Of a stretch of 64,000 nt of DNA, positions 25,354-34,388 are shown piece after piece (position 1 is the first letter of the stretch; each line of letters starts with the position of its first letter). The notes below the pieces were generated by a model. That model was not told the origin of the DNA. It made no database searches and saw only the letters and a list, made by a program, of their open reading frames with translations. Source of the stretch: Janthinobacterium lividum PAMC 25724 (GTDB lineage Bacteria; Pseudomonadota; Gammaproteobacteria; Burkholderiales; Burkholderiaceae_D). Made by a program: the position numbers and the translations under genes. The stretch spans positions 1 through 64,000 of the forward strand of contig AHHB01000042.1 of the NCBI GenBank assembly GCA_000242815.2, in the 5' to 3' direction.

Positions 25354-25458
25354 GATAATCCTAACTTAATGACATCAATGCTCAATGCCTAGTGTCGCAT
25401 GGACGGCCACGGCAAAGTAAGTGCACAGACGATATTTTTCCGTAAGGCAATATCTATG

Positions 25459-26703
25459 CTATTCACCCCCATGAGCGGGCTGCGCCAGCATGTCGGCACG
25501 CGGGCGCTCCCAGCCCGGCACGTAGGCAGGACAAGCTCGGCCATGGAACTGTTGCAGTTCGACGGTCGTAAAATTGGGCAACATGCCGGGATTGAAACGC
25601 ACATCCGTCAGCTTGTCCGCCTTCAATCTGGGCATACGGGCAAAGCGCAACCAGGCGTCCGCATAGCAATTGTCCGATTGCAAGGCGCGCAAGGTGGACA
25701 GGCTACCTTGCGCCTGGACGGCAACGGCGATGCCGGGTGCCAGTTGCTGGCCCTGCTTGCTGGTTTCGGCCAGGCCGGCCGGGCAGGCGGCAGGCGCCAG
25801 CAAGGTGGGCAGCAGGCTCAAGGTGCCGCGCCGCAAGGTATACACATCGGTCTTGCTGTCGAGCGAAACATAGATCCAGCACAGCGGGCTGCTGGGAAAC
25901 GCCGTCATCGCCACATCCCACACGCGCGTGCCGGGGTCCAGGCGCTGCACGGCCGCCTCGATGCGGCCGCGCCCGATGGCCGAGGCCACGCCCTGCGTGC
26001 CGATGAAGGTGGCCGCCAGCGCGAAAGCCAGCAGCAGCGCTCCGCGTCCCCGTTCGCCGGCCCGCCCTTGCAGCACGGCCAGGAGCACGCCCAGTGCCAG
26101 CAAGAAAGCCAGCGAGGCGGGCGCCAGATAGGTTTTATAGGTGAAGAAACACAGGGCCGCCGCCAACCCTGCCAGCAGCACGCTTTTGACAATGCCGTAG
26201 CGCAAGGACATGATCACGGGCACGCCCAGCAACACCCAGAACATGGGTTCGACGATGAAGACCATGTCGCCGTACAGCCAGCGGCTGTTAAAGGGATAAA
26301 ACGGGTGCAAGCCATAGGAATTGAGGAAATCCATACCCATGTGCAGACAGAATCCCAGCAGCAGACAGGCCGCCAGGCCCAGCCGGGCGGGGGCGCTGTC
26401 CTTGAGCAAGCGGCGCGCACCGGGCCACAGCAGCCACAGCAAGGCCAGCAACAGCAGCGCCTGCGGCAAGGCCAGCAGCAAGGTATGCGTGTGGCCGCGG
26501 TGATGCAACATATAACCGAACGGGCGCGGCAGCAGCGTGGTCAGTAGCAGGTCCAGGTCGGGCGCGTTGCTGGCAAACCAGGCCGAAAAGAGAAACAGCG
26601 CGCGCCGGGTGCGCTGGGCAGGGGCTTGCGGCTCGGGCGGCAGGCTGCGGTGTAGCAGTTCACCGACACCGAGGCCGATGACTGAGTGCGTAATATTATC
26701 CAT
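25459..26703 (-). CDS. YdjM-like membrane-bound metal-dependent hydrolase
   Basis: Membrane protein of 414 residues in the YdjM/DUF457 family of predicted metal-dependent hydrolases. The expected metal-binding residues are MDNITHSVIGLG (His6), NAPDLDLLL, HHRGHTHT and LHMGMDFLNSYG. The middle of the protein has several membrane segments, and a ~170-residue C-terminal domain has no recognised family. No close neighbour suggests a substrate. Confidence 0.82.
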   Translation of the reverse strand: MDNITHSVIGLGVGELLHRSLPPEPQAPAQRTRRALFLFSAWFASNAPDLDLLLTTLLPRPFGYMLHHRGHTHTLLLALPQALLLLALLWLLWPGARRLLKDSAPARLGLAACLLLGFCLHMGMDFLNSYGLHPFYPFNSRWLYGDMVFIVEPMFWVLLGVPVIMSLRYGIVKSVLLAGLAAALCFFTYKTYLAPASLAFLLALGVLLAVLQGRAGERGRGALLLAFALAATFIGTQGVASAIGRGRIEAAVQRLDPGTRVWDVAMTAFPSSPLCWIYVSLDSKTDVYTLRRGTLSLLPTLLAPAACPAGLAETSKQGQQLAPGIAVAVQAQGSLSTLRALQSDNCYADAWLRFARMPRLKADKLTDVRFNPGMLPNFTTVELQQFHGRACPAYVPGWERPRADMLAQPAHGGE

Positions 26704-26806
26704 CGGGCAATTTTACAGGATGCAGCCGGCCCAACAGCAAAGGCTGGGGGCGCACCCTCAGGGCACGCCCCCGGATTCTGCCATTGGGTTTGTTCACATC
26801 AAGCGT

Positions 26807-28450
26807 CTACAGCGCCTGTAAATCTTCCCCACGCATGCCTACCAGCAAGGCGCGGCCATCGGGCAGCACGCGGAACTCGCCATAGCGGGCCTTTTCCCAG
26901 CGCGCCGCCTCGCCTTCCTTGAAGAACCAGGCATCGCTGACCAGCACCCAGCTCCCACCCTTGGGCGTCAGTTCGAGCAGGAATTCGCCGCGCGCCAGCG
27001 CCTCTTTTGCGTACGGGCGCAGCAGTTCTGCCACGCCGCGCGCATCGCGCATAGCTACCACGCGGGGCCGCTCAGCTGCCCTGTCCACGCTGACCAGGGT
27101 GCTGAGGATGCCGAGGCCCTGGAAATTGAGGCGCATGTAGTCGCCCTGCATCAGCGAACGGGGATCGACGGGCGCCAGTTCCACGAACACAGGCGCGCCC
27201 TTGGCAATCAGCTGCTCTTTTTGCCAGATGCCGATATTGGCCACCAACAGCACCAGCAGCAAGCCTACCGGCAGGCCCAGGCGCACGGTGCGGGTTTCGG
27301 TCAGCGCGGCCGCTGGCGGGTTTTGCACCAGATGCAATACCGTGCCGCGCGTAGCCAGCCACGACAGCGCGCACAGCAGCGCGCCCGCCATGGCCAGCAG
27401 CGCCGCCTTGCTGGCCAGCGGCCAGGCCAGCTGGTAATAAAAGCTGCCGAGTATCCACGCCGCCGCCAGCGCGGCCGCCACGGCAACGCGCGAGCGCCCG
27501 CTCGTCAGGCAATACGCGAGGATCAGCAGCACGGGGCCCAGCGCCGGCATGCACCACGCCAGCACGATCAGCACCAACGCCACGCCGATGGCGGGCAACT
27601 GGCGCAACGCCGGCCAACGCCATCCCATCCAGGCAGCGGCCGCCATGGCCAGCACGAGCGAGACGCCATTCAACGCTTGCGCATACCAGGCAGCGGCTTG
27701 ACGCCAGCTCGCTTCGCGCACCACGTCGCCTGTAAGGCCCATGCCCAAGGCACCGCCGAGCATGAAAGTCAGGCCAGACCAGAAGACCAGGCCCAGCAAG
27801 ATGGCCAATACCCACCCCGTCGACAGCGATTCCAGGAAGGTGGCGACGGGCGCGCCACGGCCATCGTTGAAAGCCTGCTTCTGCAGCCAGTGGGTACCCA
27901 GCCAGCATGCCAGGGCCAGCATCCAGGCGATATACAGCTCGGTGGCATCATTGTGCAAAATCGCGTCGCTCACGCCTAAGGCCAGCAAGCCGCAAGCGAA
28001 CAGTCCCAGCAGTACGCGCAGCCAGTCGCGCGGCAGGGCAGCAGCCACCACCAGGCATGCCAGACACATCAGCAGCGGGGCAATCTGCGTCGCATAGTCG
28101 CGGAACAGCGCGTAGCCCAGCAAGCCGCCGCCCACCAGCAGGCAGGGCACGGCCAGCTGCTCGACAAACAAGGCCACGCCGCGCATGCGGATCAGCAGCA
28201 CGGCCGCCACCAGCACGCTGCCCGCCACGACATACGTGCCGGGACCGTGGCGCAACACGCTTTCCAGGCCCGCCCACAACGCAATCATCAGGGGAATGGC
28301 AGCCAGCCAGGCGCCGAAAGCCGTCATCAGCACCAGCGGCCACGGCCGCACGTCCTGCACCGGCCGGACAGCGCCGGGCGGCAGCAAGCCGGCGCGCGTG
28401 GCATCGTCGATCAGGGTCGCAAGCGCATCGGCGCGGTTTGCCTGCTTCAT
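26807..28450 (-). CDS. GDYXXLXY / DUF4401 membrane protein
   Basis: Protein of 547 residues with a long polytopic membrane part (roughly ten or more hydrophobic segments over residues 40-400). The C-terminal soluble GDYXXLXY domain has the signature in the form QGDYMRLNF and ends in a compact beta-rich region (GRALLVGMRGEDLQAL). The family has no established function. The start at 28450 overlaps the stop of the DUF2157 gene as ATGA, so the two are translationally coupled. DUF2157, DUF4401 and GDYXXLXY proteins are often found together, which suggests a membrane complex. Confidence 0.85.
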   Translation of the reverse strand: MKQANRADALATLIDDATRAGLLPPGAVRPVQDVRPWPLVLMTAFGAWLAAIPLMIALWAGLESVLRHGPGTYVVAGSVLVAAVLLIRMRGVALFVEQLAVPCLLVGGGLLGYALFRDYATQIAPLLMCLACLVVAAALPRDWLRVLLGLFACGLLALGVSDAILHNDATELYIAWMLALACWLGTHWLQKQAFNDGRGAPVATFLESLSTGWVLAILLGLVFWSGLTFMLGGALGMGLTGDVVREASWRQAAAWYAQALNGVSLVLAMAAAAWMGWRWPALRQLPAIGVALVLIVLAWCMPALGPVLLILAYCLTSGRSRVAVAAALAAAWILGSFYYQLAWPLASKAALLAMAGALLCALSWLATRGTVLHLVQNPPAAALTETRTVRLGLPVGLLLVLLVANIGIWQKEQLIAKGAPVFVELAPVDPRSLMQGDYMRLNFQGLGILSTLVSVDRAAERPRVVAMRDARGVAELLRPYAKEALARGEFLLELTPKGGSWVLVSDAWFFKEGEAARWEKARYGEFRVLPDGRALLVGMRGEDLQAL

Positions 28451-29412
28451 GCTGCCCCCTGGCGCGTGCGCCACAGGATGGCTTGCACGGTCAGCGCCAG
28501 CAGCACGGCCGCGAACAAGCCCAGTATCACCATGCTGCCGGTGCCATCGCCACTGCCACTACCACTGAACAGCGCGCGCGCCAGGCCGCCCACCAGCAAG
28601 ATATTGACGCCCAGCGCGACGGCGCTCAGGCAAAAACCATCAAACAACTGGCGCGTGGCCAGCACGATTGCGGCGATGGCCAGCAAGCCCAGTCCAGCCC
28701 AGTAAGGCGATGCAACCTCGCTGCCAAACAGGGCGCTGACGGCCGTGCCGCTAATGAGAATGGTGGCCAGCACCAGGCCCAGGCGCAAGGCCCAATGGCC
28801 AGCCCCCGTCCAGCGTGCCAGCAGCGGCGAGACAAACGCACAGGCGGCCAGCATGGCCAGCCAGCCGCTGATGAAGATGGACAGATCGCTGGCATCGATG
28901 CGCCAGCTGTGGTGCGCGTGCGCCTGCATCCACAGGGCGGTGGCCGTGGCCAGCACCAGCATCCACGGCGTCCACAGCACGTCGCTGCGCGCCACCAGGC
29001 ACAGGGGCAGCGCCAGCGCGGCCCACAGGGCGAACAGCTGCCATGGATCGGCGCCGGTCTGATAGGTTTGGCCGAAATACGCGAACAGGCCGCCGATGGC
29101 CAGCAAGGCCAGCAGCAGCAAGGGCACGCGCGCCTTGGGCGCAGCGAAGGCGCCCACGCAAGCGGCAACAAACATGCCTTGCAGCAGGGCAAAACGGCCC
29201 GTGCGGCCCAAGGTGTCCCAGTTGGCGGCGACCCAGCAGATCAAGCCCATGCCCAGCAGCGCGGCGCCCAGCACCGCCACACCGCGCGGCAGCCAGTAAG
29301 CCAGGCGTGCGGGGGCGCGCTGGAAACCGGCCGCTTCCTGCAACTGCCGGCTTTGTCGGGCATCGAGCGCATATTTCGAGGCGAGTTGATACACGGCGAG
29401 GCGTAGATCCAT
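28447..29412 (-). CDS. DUF2157 membrane protein
   Basis: 321-residue membrane protein. The N-terminal ~40 residues are soluble (LASKYALDARQSRQLQEAAG), followed by about ten hydrophobic helices. The first carries the DUF2157 signature (AVLGAALLGMGLICWVAANW). No catalytic residues are evident. Coupled by a 4-base overlap to the GDYXXLXY protein gene downstream. Confidence 0.85.
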   Translation of the reverse strand: MDLRLAVYQLASKYALDARQSRQLQEAAGFQRAPARLAYWLPRGVAVLGAALLGMGLICWVAANWDTLGRTGRFALLQGMFVAACVGAFAAPKARVPLLLLALLAIGGLFAYFGQTYQTGADPWQLFALWAALALPLCLVARSDVLWTPWMLVLATATALWMQAHAHHSWRIDASDLSIFISGWLAMLAACAFVSPLLARWTGAGHWALRLGLVLATILISGTAVSALFGSEVASPYWAGLGLLAIAAIVLATRQLFDGFCLSAVALGVNILLVGGLARALFSGSGSGDGTGSMVILGLFAAVLLALTVQAILWRTRQGAA

Positions 29413-29458
29413 CGTCTGCTTTCTGCTGGTTTTTATTGACTATGCAATACGTCAACGC

Positions 29459-29749
29459 TCAACGCTCAACACTCACGCCGCGCCAAAAGGCGACGTGGCC
29501 GGCAATTTGCTTGGCGGCATCCTTGGGCTGGGCGTAATACCAGGCCGCGTTGGCATTCGTCTGGCCATCGACGACAAGGTCGTAATAGCTGGCCGTGCCC
29601 TTCCATGGGCAGCTGCTGCTGTGGCTACTGGGACGCAGGTAATCCTGCTTCACCTTGGACAAAGGAAAATACACATTGTTTTCAACGATTTGCACCTGAT
29701 CGTCGGTAGCGTGCGCGATGACGGCACCGTTCCAGCTGGCTGTTGGCAT
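29459..29749 (-). CDS. DUF427 domain protein
   Basis: Small soluble protein of 96 residues covering the DUF427 domain: WNGAVIAHATDDQVQIVENNVYFP at the start, then SSSCPWKGTASYYDLVVDG and NAAWYYAQPKDAAKQI. The domain is a beta-tent fold with no firmly known reaction; the CPWKG motif is its hallmark. A strong ribosome binding site, GGGAGGATAG, precedes the ATG. It stands between the DUF2157 gene and a DsbA-type gene, both on the same strand. Confidence 0.9.
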   Translation of the reverse strand: MPTASWNGAVIAHATDDQVQIVENNVYFPLSKVKQDYLRPSSHSSSCPWKGTASYYDLVVDGQTNANAAWYYAQPKDAAKQIAGHVAFWRGVSVER

Positions 29750-29819
29750 TTGACTATCCTCCCTTTACAACGAGTGTAGCGCAAAAAGTCTGTCATGGCG
29801 CGCGCCGTTGGCGCCCCAT

Positions 29820-30485
29820 TCAGGTACCGGCGATGATCTGGCGCAAGGCTTGCTCAAACACTTCGGGCGGCTGGCCTCCGGAAATCAGGTGGCGCTCATT
29901 GATGATGACGGCGGGTACCGAGTTGATGCCGTTCTGCTGGTAGAACTGCTGCTGTGCGCGCACCTCGTCTGCATACGCATCGGACGCCAGCACCTCGGCC
30001 GCCTTCACGCTGTCCAAGCCAGCCTGGCCGGCCACGGCCAGCAACAGTTCGTGTGACGAAGGGTTCTGGCCTTGCGTGAAATAGGCATCGAAGAGGGCCA
30101 TCTTGAGTGCTTTCTGGCGCCCCTCGATGTGGGCCCAGTGCAGCAAACGGTGCGCATCGAAGGTGTTGTAGATGCGGCCGCGCTGGTCCATGGCAAAGGT
30201 AAAGCCCAGCTGCTCGCCGCGCGCGCGGATCGCTTCGCGCGATTGCGCCATCTGTTCCGCAGTGGAGCCGTATTTGCGGGCGATGTGTTCGCTGATATCC
30301 TCGCCTTCCGGCGGCATATTGGCGTTCAGTTCGAAGGGCTGGAAGTGGATCTCGGCCTGGACGGTACCGTGCAATGTGTCCAGCGCCTGTTCCAGCGCTT
30401 TCAAGCCAATCACGCACCAGGGGCAGGAAACGTCGGAAACGAAGTCGATACGGATGGCAGTGGGTGTGGCGGGAATGGAACTCAT
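29820..30485 (-). CDS. DsbA-family (FrnE-like) oxidoreductase
   Basis: Cytoplasmic-type DsbA-fold protein of 221 residues. The thioredoxin-like redox motif is CPWC in IDFVSDVSCPWCVIGLKAL, with the helical insertion and a final SVPAVIINERHLISGGQPPEVF containing the cis-Pro region. There is no signal peptide, which points to the FrnE/2-hydroxychromene-2-carboxylate isomerase-like branch rather than periplasmic DsbA. FrnE of Deinococcus is a disulfide isomerase; the role here is not known. It lies downstream of plsY with a repeat-derived hairpin between. Confidence 0.88.
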   Translation of the reverse strand: MSSIPATPTAIRIDFVSDVSCPWCVIGLKALEQALDTLHGTVQAEIHFQPFELNANMPPEGEDISEHIARKYGSTAEQMAQSREAIRARGEQLGFTFAMDQRGRIYNTFDAHRLLHWAHIEGRQKALKMALFDAYFTQGQNPSSHELLLAVAGQAGLDSVKAAEVLASDAYADEVRAQQQFYQQNGINSVPAVIINERHLISGGQPPEVFEQALRQIIAGT

Positions 30486-30543
30486 GGTCGACAGCCTTTG
30501 CGCGATTCGGTGGCGGCCGCACCGCGCGGCGGCGCAAGGTTGC

Positions 30544-30569
30544 GGGTCAGACCCGACGGGCCTGACCCC
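30544..30569. repeat. Paired GGGTC..GACCC palindromes downstream of plsY
   Basis: GGGTCAGACCC (30544-30554) and GGGCCTGACCCC (30558-30569) lie next to each other; GGGTCAG and CTGACCC can also pair into one hairpin. Related palindromes occur after aroG, dctR, the mutarotase and the cyclophilin genes. Position just past the plsY stop on the minus strand fits a terminator role. Confidence 0.6.
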
Positions 30570-30575
30570 GGTATT

Positions 30576-31220
30576 TTACTTCTTCTTCGCAGGCGCCTTG
30601 GCCGCGTCCTTCTTGCCGCCAATTTTGCTTTCCTTACCAGAGAGCAAGTTCGCGATGTTCTGGCTGTGGCGGTAAGCCAGCAATACGCTCATGACGACAA
30701 CTGCCAGCAAGATGGGATCGATGCCGAACAGCAAGCCATAATAAAACGGCGCGAACAGCGCTGCCACCAGAGCTGCCAGCGAAGAGTAACGAAAGGCGTA
30801 GGCAATGATCAGCCAGGTCGCCAGGGTCGCCAGGCCCAGCCATGGATTAATACCCAGCAACACGCCGAGGGCCGTGGCCACACCCTTGCCGCCGACGAAG
30901 CGGAAGAACACGGGCCACAAATGGCCGAGGAAGACAGCGATGGCGACCAGCGCCACGGCCATGTCACCCACGCCCAGCGCGCTGGCAAAATGGTCGGCCA
31001 GGAACACGGCCAGCCAGCCCTTGGCGCCGTCGCCCAGCAGGGTCATGATGGCGGCGCCCTTGTTGCCACTGCGCAGCACGTTGGTAGCACCCGGATTTTT
31101 CGAGCCATAGGTGCGCGGATCGGCAATGCCGTAGACCTTGCTCATCACCACGGCAAACGATATCGAGCCGAGCAAGTAAGCGGCCACTGTCATTGCCACA
31201 GTCGTCATTAGTGGATTCAT
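30576..31220 (-). CDS. plsY: Glycerol-3-phosphate 1-O-acyltransferase PlsY
   Basis: Inner-membrane enzyme that transfers an acyl group from acyl-phosphate to glycerol 3-phosphate, the first step of phospholipid synthesis. Conserved PlsY loops are visible: [16 protein letters not shown], the [15 protein letters not shown] loop, [35 protein letters not shown] and [11 protein letters not shown] Lys/Ala-rich C-terminal tail (about 20 residues) is an addition to the core. The length is 214 residues. The ATG at 31220 has GGGAAGAA directly upstream; an internal ATG at residue 5 is possible. Confidence 0.96.
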   Translation of the reverse strand: MNPLMTTVAMTVAAYLLGSISFAVVMSKVYGIADPRTYGSKNPGATNVLRSGNKGAAIMTLLGDGAKGWLAVFLADHFASALGVGDMAVALVAIAVFLGHLWPVFFRFVGGKGVATALGVLLGINPWLGLATLATWLIIAYAFRYSSLAALVAALFAPFYYGLLFGIDPILLAVVVMSVLLAYRHSQNIANLLSGKESKIGGKKDAAKAPAKKK

Positions 31221-31317
31221 TTCTTCCCTTTATTGTATTTTTAACATCAGCATCAAGGCTGGCGCAGCAGAATATACACCAGCGCTCAGTCCAGGGACAG
31301 GGCAGTGTATGGTTTTC

Positions 31318-31809
31318 TTAATCCTGCAACGCGCACTGCACCGGCTTGGCTTTGAGCAAATCGAGCAGCACCTGTGGCGCCAGCGAAATGAGAAAACCGC
31401 GCCGCCCGCCATTGATATAGATACGTTCGAGCGCCAGAATCGATTGCTCCACGTACACGGGCATGGCCTTCCTGGTGCCGAAGGGCGACGTGCCCCCTAT
31501 CATGTAGCCGGAATGGCGCTGCGCCACCTCGGGCTTGCACGGCTCGACGGACTTGCAGCCGATGCCACGCGCCAGGTTTTTGGTCGATACCTTGCAATCG
31601 CCATGCATGAGCACGATCATCGGCCGCGCCGCCTCATCCTGCATCACCAGGGTCTTGATGACAGCATGTTCCGCCACCCCCAGCTCGCGTGCCGAGACGC
31701 TGGTGCCGCCGTGCTCCTCGTAGGGATACGGGTGTTCTTCAAAGGAAACTTGATGCTTGCGCAGCAGCTGCGTCGCCTGGGTTTCGGAAATATGCTCTTT
31801 TTTAGCCAT
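31318..31809 (-). CDS. ybaK: Cys-tRNA(Pro)/Cys-tRNA(Cys) deacylase YbaK
   Basis: Editing enzyme that hydrolyses Cys-tRNA(Pro) formed by error. The 163-residue protein fits YbaK: TQATQLLRKHQVSFEEHPYP, ELGVAEHAVIKTLVMQ with the catalytic Lys, and GGTSPFGTRKAMPVYVEQ. It is divergent from an EEP-family gene, the starts being 37 bases apart. Confidence 0.93.
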   Translation of the reverse strand: MAKKEHISETQATQLLRKHQVSFEEHPYPYEEHGGTSVSARELGVAEHAVIKTLVMQDEAARPMIVLMHGDCKVSTKNLARGIGCKSVEPCKPEVAQRHSGYMIGGTSPFGTRKAMPVYVEQSILALERIYINGGRRGFLISLAPQVLLDLLKAKPVQCALQD

Positions 31810-31846
31810 GCGTGATACGCTGATCGTTCAGTGAGGAGTACTAATT

Positions 31847-32830
31847 ATGCAGGAAGAAATCCGCTTTGCCACATTCAATGTCTGCAACCTGGCCCCGGCC
31901 GGGGAGAAATTATATGACAACCTGGAACCGTTAAGCCCGGCGCAATACGAGGCCAAGGCAGAGTGGACAGCGCGGCAAATCGATCTGCTCGACGCCGACG
32001 TGATCGGTTTCCAGGAAATTTTCTCAATAGCGGCCCTGCGCGACGTGTTGTCGCGCACGCGCCACTACCGCGACGCCACCCTGGCCGGCTACGATGCGCC
32101 CGATGCGGCAGGACGCATGCTACCCACGGTGGCGCTGGTGTCGCGGCTGCCGCTGGCCGGCGCTGGTGTCGCCTGGGAAAACTTTCCCCCCGGTGTGACC
32201 GTGTCTGCCGACAGCCATGCCGCCGCTGACAACAATGACCGTTTTGCCCGCGCACCGCTGCACGTGCAGGTGCACTTGCCCGGAGGGCAACTCACCGACG
32301 TCGTCGTGGTGCATTTGAAATCGCGCCGGCCCGATTACCGCCAGGGCGATGCCAGCGCGGCCGCCTACGCGCTGGCCGAGCTGCGTTCGCTGCAGCGGCG
32401 CGGCGCGGAAGCGGTGGCCCTGCGCGTGCTGGCAAGCGAGCTGGGTCGCAGCGGCCGTCCGCGCATCGTACTGGGCGACTTCAATGACATCGCCAATGCC
32501 GTCACCACCTCCATCGTCATGGGAACGGGAGCGCCGTGCGACGCCCATGGTGAGATGCCGGAAATGCGCGCGCGCCTGTACGATGCCAACGCCATCCAGT
32601 TGCGCCAGGATGCCGTGCGCCACGTGGGTTACACGAATATCCACAACAGCACCTATATGACGATCGACCACATACTCGTGTCCGAACATTTCCACGCCGC
32701 CTCACCGCGCGCCATCGGCGTGGTGCAGGAAGTGAGCTGCCTCAATGACCATTTGCTGCTGGACCTGCCGCACGCATCGGACCATGGCCAGGTGCTGGCG
32801 CGCATCAAGCTGCTGGGAAACATTAATTAA
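31847..32830 (+). CDS. Endonuclease/exonuclease/phosphatase (EEP) family protein
   Basis: Predicted metal-dependent phosphodiesterase of 327 residues with no signal peptide. The EEP motifs are present: the N-terminal IRFATFNVCNLAP (Asn), FQEIFS (catalytic Glu region), VVVHLKSRRPDY, the active-site GDFNDIANAV and a terminal LDLPHASDHGQVLARI, with the conserved S-D-H. DNA, RNA, sphingomyelin and inositol phosphates are all substrates within the superfamily and cannot be told apart here. A strong site, AGGAGTACTAAT, precedes the ATG. Confidence 0.85.
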   Translation: MQEEIRFATFNVCNLAPAGEKLYDNLEPLSPAQYEAKAEWTARQIDLLDADVIGFQEIFSIAALRDVLSRTRHYRDATLAGYDAPDAAGRMLPTVALVSRLPLAGAGVAWENFPPGVTVSADSHAAADNNDRFARAPLHVQVHLPGGQLTDVVVVHLKSRRPDYRQGDASAAAYALAELRSLQRRGAEAVALRVLASELGRSGRPRIVLGDFNDIANAVTTSIVMGTGAPCDAHGEMPEMRARLYDANAIQLRQDAVRHVGYTNIHNSTYMTIDHILVSEHFHAASPRAIGVVQEVSCLNDHLLLDLPHASDHGQVLARIKLLGNIN

Positions 32831-33005
32831 TCAATCAATGCAATGACTGATGTCACCACGTCGCCCAGCGCAAGCAGCGTGATGCGCGCGGCATCCATGC
32901 CGGCAGTGGTCTTTAGTCGCCGTTTTTTGCATTCCAGCCCCGATTTTGTGCAATCTGTCGCACGGCGATGGCGGCCAGACTTGAATCTTCCTAAAGTGGC
33001 AACAT

Positions 33006-33067
33006 GCGCATCGCCGTGAACGGCCGCAGCGGCAGGCGTGCTGCCTGCGGCCGCCACGGTGATGCGC
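33006..33067 (+). promoter_or_regulatory. Long leader hairpin upstream of the RND adaptor gene
   Basis: The 322-base gap before the adaptor gene has no gene. GCGCATCGCCGTG (33006-33018) pairs with CACGGTGATGCGC (33055-33067) with one wobble, and inside it GGCCGCAG..GGCAG pairs with CTGCCTGCGGCC. Such a 62-base stem-loop, about 90 bases before the start codon, could act in attenuation or mRNA stability. It lacks a U-run and so is not a simple terminator. An AT-rich patch at 32920-33000 may hold the promoter. Confidence 0.5.
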
Positions 33068-33152
33068 TACCCGAATTCCCCCGGCTCGCGACAGGCCGGG
33101 TCCGCACCGAGACCTGGCGCCAAGCCCCGCGCCGCTCCTGACTAAACAAACT

Positions 33153-34385
33153 ATGAAAAACGAGACCCTGCCCCCCGCCTCTCTCCTTGCCACCACACGC
33201 CGCAGGCGCTGGCGCACCGCGCTACTGATCCTGCTCCTACTGGCCCTGGCCGGCGGCGGCTGGACAGTCATGCAATCGAAGCAGCAAGCGGCCAAGGCGG
33301 CCCAATTGCAAGCGAGTAAAAATAAGGAACAGCTCAAGACGCCCGTGCATGAACTGGCGCAGGGCGACGTGGCCGCCATCAATGCGCGCGCGCTGAGCAT
33401 CAGCCTGCCACTGGCCGGTTCGCTGACGCCCGTGACCCAGGCCACCATCAAGGCCAAGGTCTCCGGCGTGATCGAGGAAACAACCTTGCAGGAAGGCCAG
33501 CAAGTGGCGAAGGGGCAAATCCTCGTGCGCCTGGATGCGGCCGACCTGCGCGCCCGCCTGACGCAACAGCAAGCCATGCTGGACGAAGCGCAGGCGCGCC
33601 TGTCCATGGCGGCCAAGAATGAAGCGAATAGCCAGGCACTGCTGAAGCAAAAATACATTTCGCAGACGGCCTACGACACCACGCAAAACTCGGTCGACCT
33701 GGCGCGCGCCAGCGTCAAGTCCGCCGCCGCCATGCTCGATATCGCCCGCATCGCGCTGGCCGACGCGGTAATACGCGCACCGATGGCCGGCATCGTCAGC
33801 AAGCGCCATCTGCAGGCAGGCGAAAAAGTATCGCCAGACATGCCCGTCTATACCATCGTCAACCTGGCACAGCTGACCCTGGAAGCGCCCGTGCCCAGCG
33901 CCGAAATCCCCCGCATCAAACTGGGCCAGGACGTGCACTTCAAGGTCGACGGCTTCGGCGCGCGCGACTTTGCCGGCAAGGTCACGCGCATCAATCCGAC
34001 TACCGAGAGTGGCTCGCGCGCCATGCTGGTCTACATTGCCGTCGACAATGGCGATGGCGCGCTGCGCGGCGGCATGTTCGCCAAGGGCAGCATCGTTACC
34101 GAACGATCAATCGTGGCGCCGCTGGTACCGCTGACGGCCGTGCGCGATGAAAAACAGGGCCCCGTGGTGTATGCGCTGGTCAACAACAAGGTGGTGGCAC
34201 AACCCGTCACTCTGGGCTTGCGCAACGACGAAGAAGGCTATGCGGAAGTGAGGTCCGGCCTGGTGGCGGGTGCCAAAGTCATCGTCGCCAGGCTCGATGG
34301 CGTCAAACCGGGACACAGCGTGACCTTCGCCGCACAGCCAGGCACGCCCGCCGCGCCGGCGGCCGTACTGGCACGCAAGGATTAA
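33153..34385 (+). CDS. RND efflux periplasmic adaptor (membrane-fusion protein)
   Basis: Periplasmic adaptor subunit that links an inner-membrane RND pump to an outer-membrane channel. The 410-residue protein has one N-terminal membrane anchor (ALLILLLLALAGGGWTVM) rather than a lipobox. It then shows the barrel-sandwich half-motifs (PVTQATIKAKVSGVIEE; IRAPMAGIVSKRHLQAG), a coiled-coil hairpin (residues about 125-190) and beta-barrel/membrane-proximal domains. The permease gene follows after three bases. No outer-membrane channel gene is next to them, so a TolC-type protein from elsewhere must be shared. Confidence 0.92.
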   Translation: MKNETLPPASLLATTRRRRWRTALLILLLLALAGGGWTVMQSKQQAAKAAQLQASKNKEQLKTPVHELAQGDVAAINARALSISLPLAGSLTPVTQATIKAKVSGVIEETTLQEGQQVAKGQILVRLDAADLRARLTQQQAMLDEAQARLSMAAKNEANSQALLKQKYISQTAYDTTQNSVDLARASVKSAAAMLDIARIALADAVIRAPMAGIVSKRHLQAGEKVSPDMPVYTIVNLAQLTLEAPVPSAEIPRIKLGQDVHFKVDGFGARDFAGKVTRINPTTESGSRAMLVYIAVDNGDGALRGGMFAKGSIVTERSIVAPLVPLTAVRDEKQGPVVYALVNNKVVAQPVTLGLRNDEEGYAEVRSGLVAGAKVIVARLDGVKPGHSVTFAAQPGTPAAPAAVLARKD

Positions 34386-34388
34386 GCC

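Noticed and set aside
32831..33658. 275-codon minus-strand ORF before and across the RND adaptor start
   Set aside because: Overlaps the adaptor gene and has no coherent domain.
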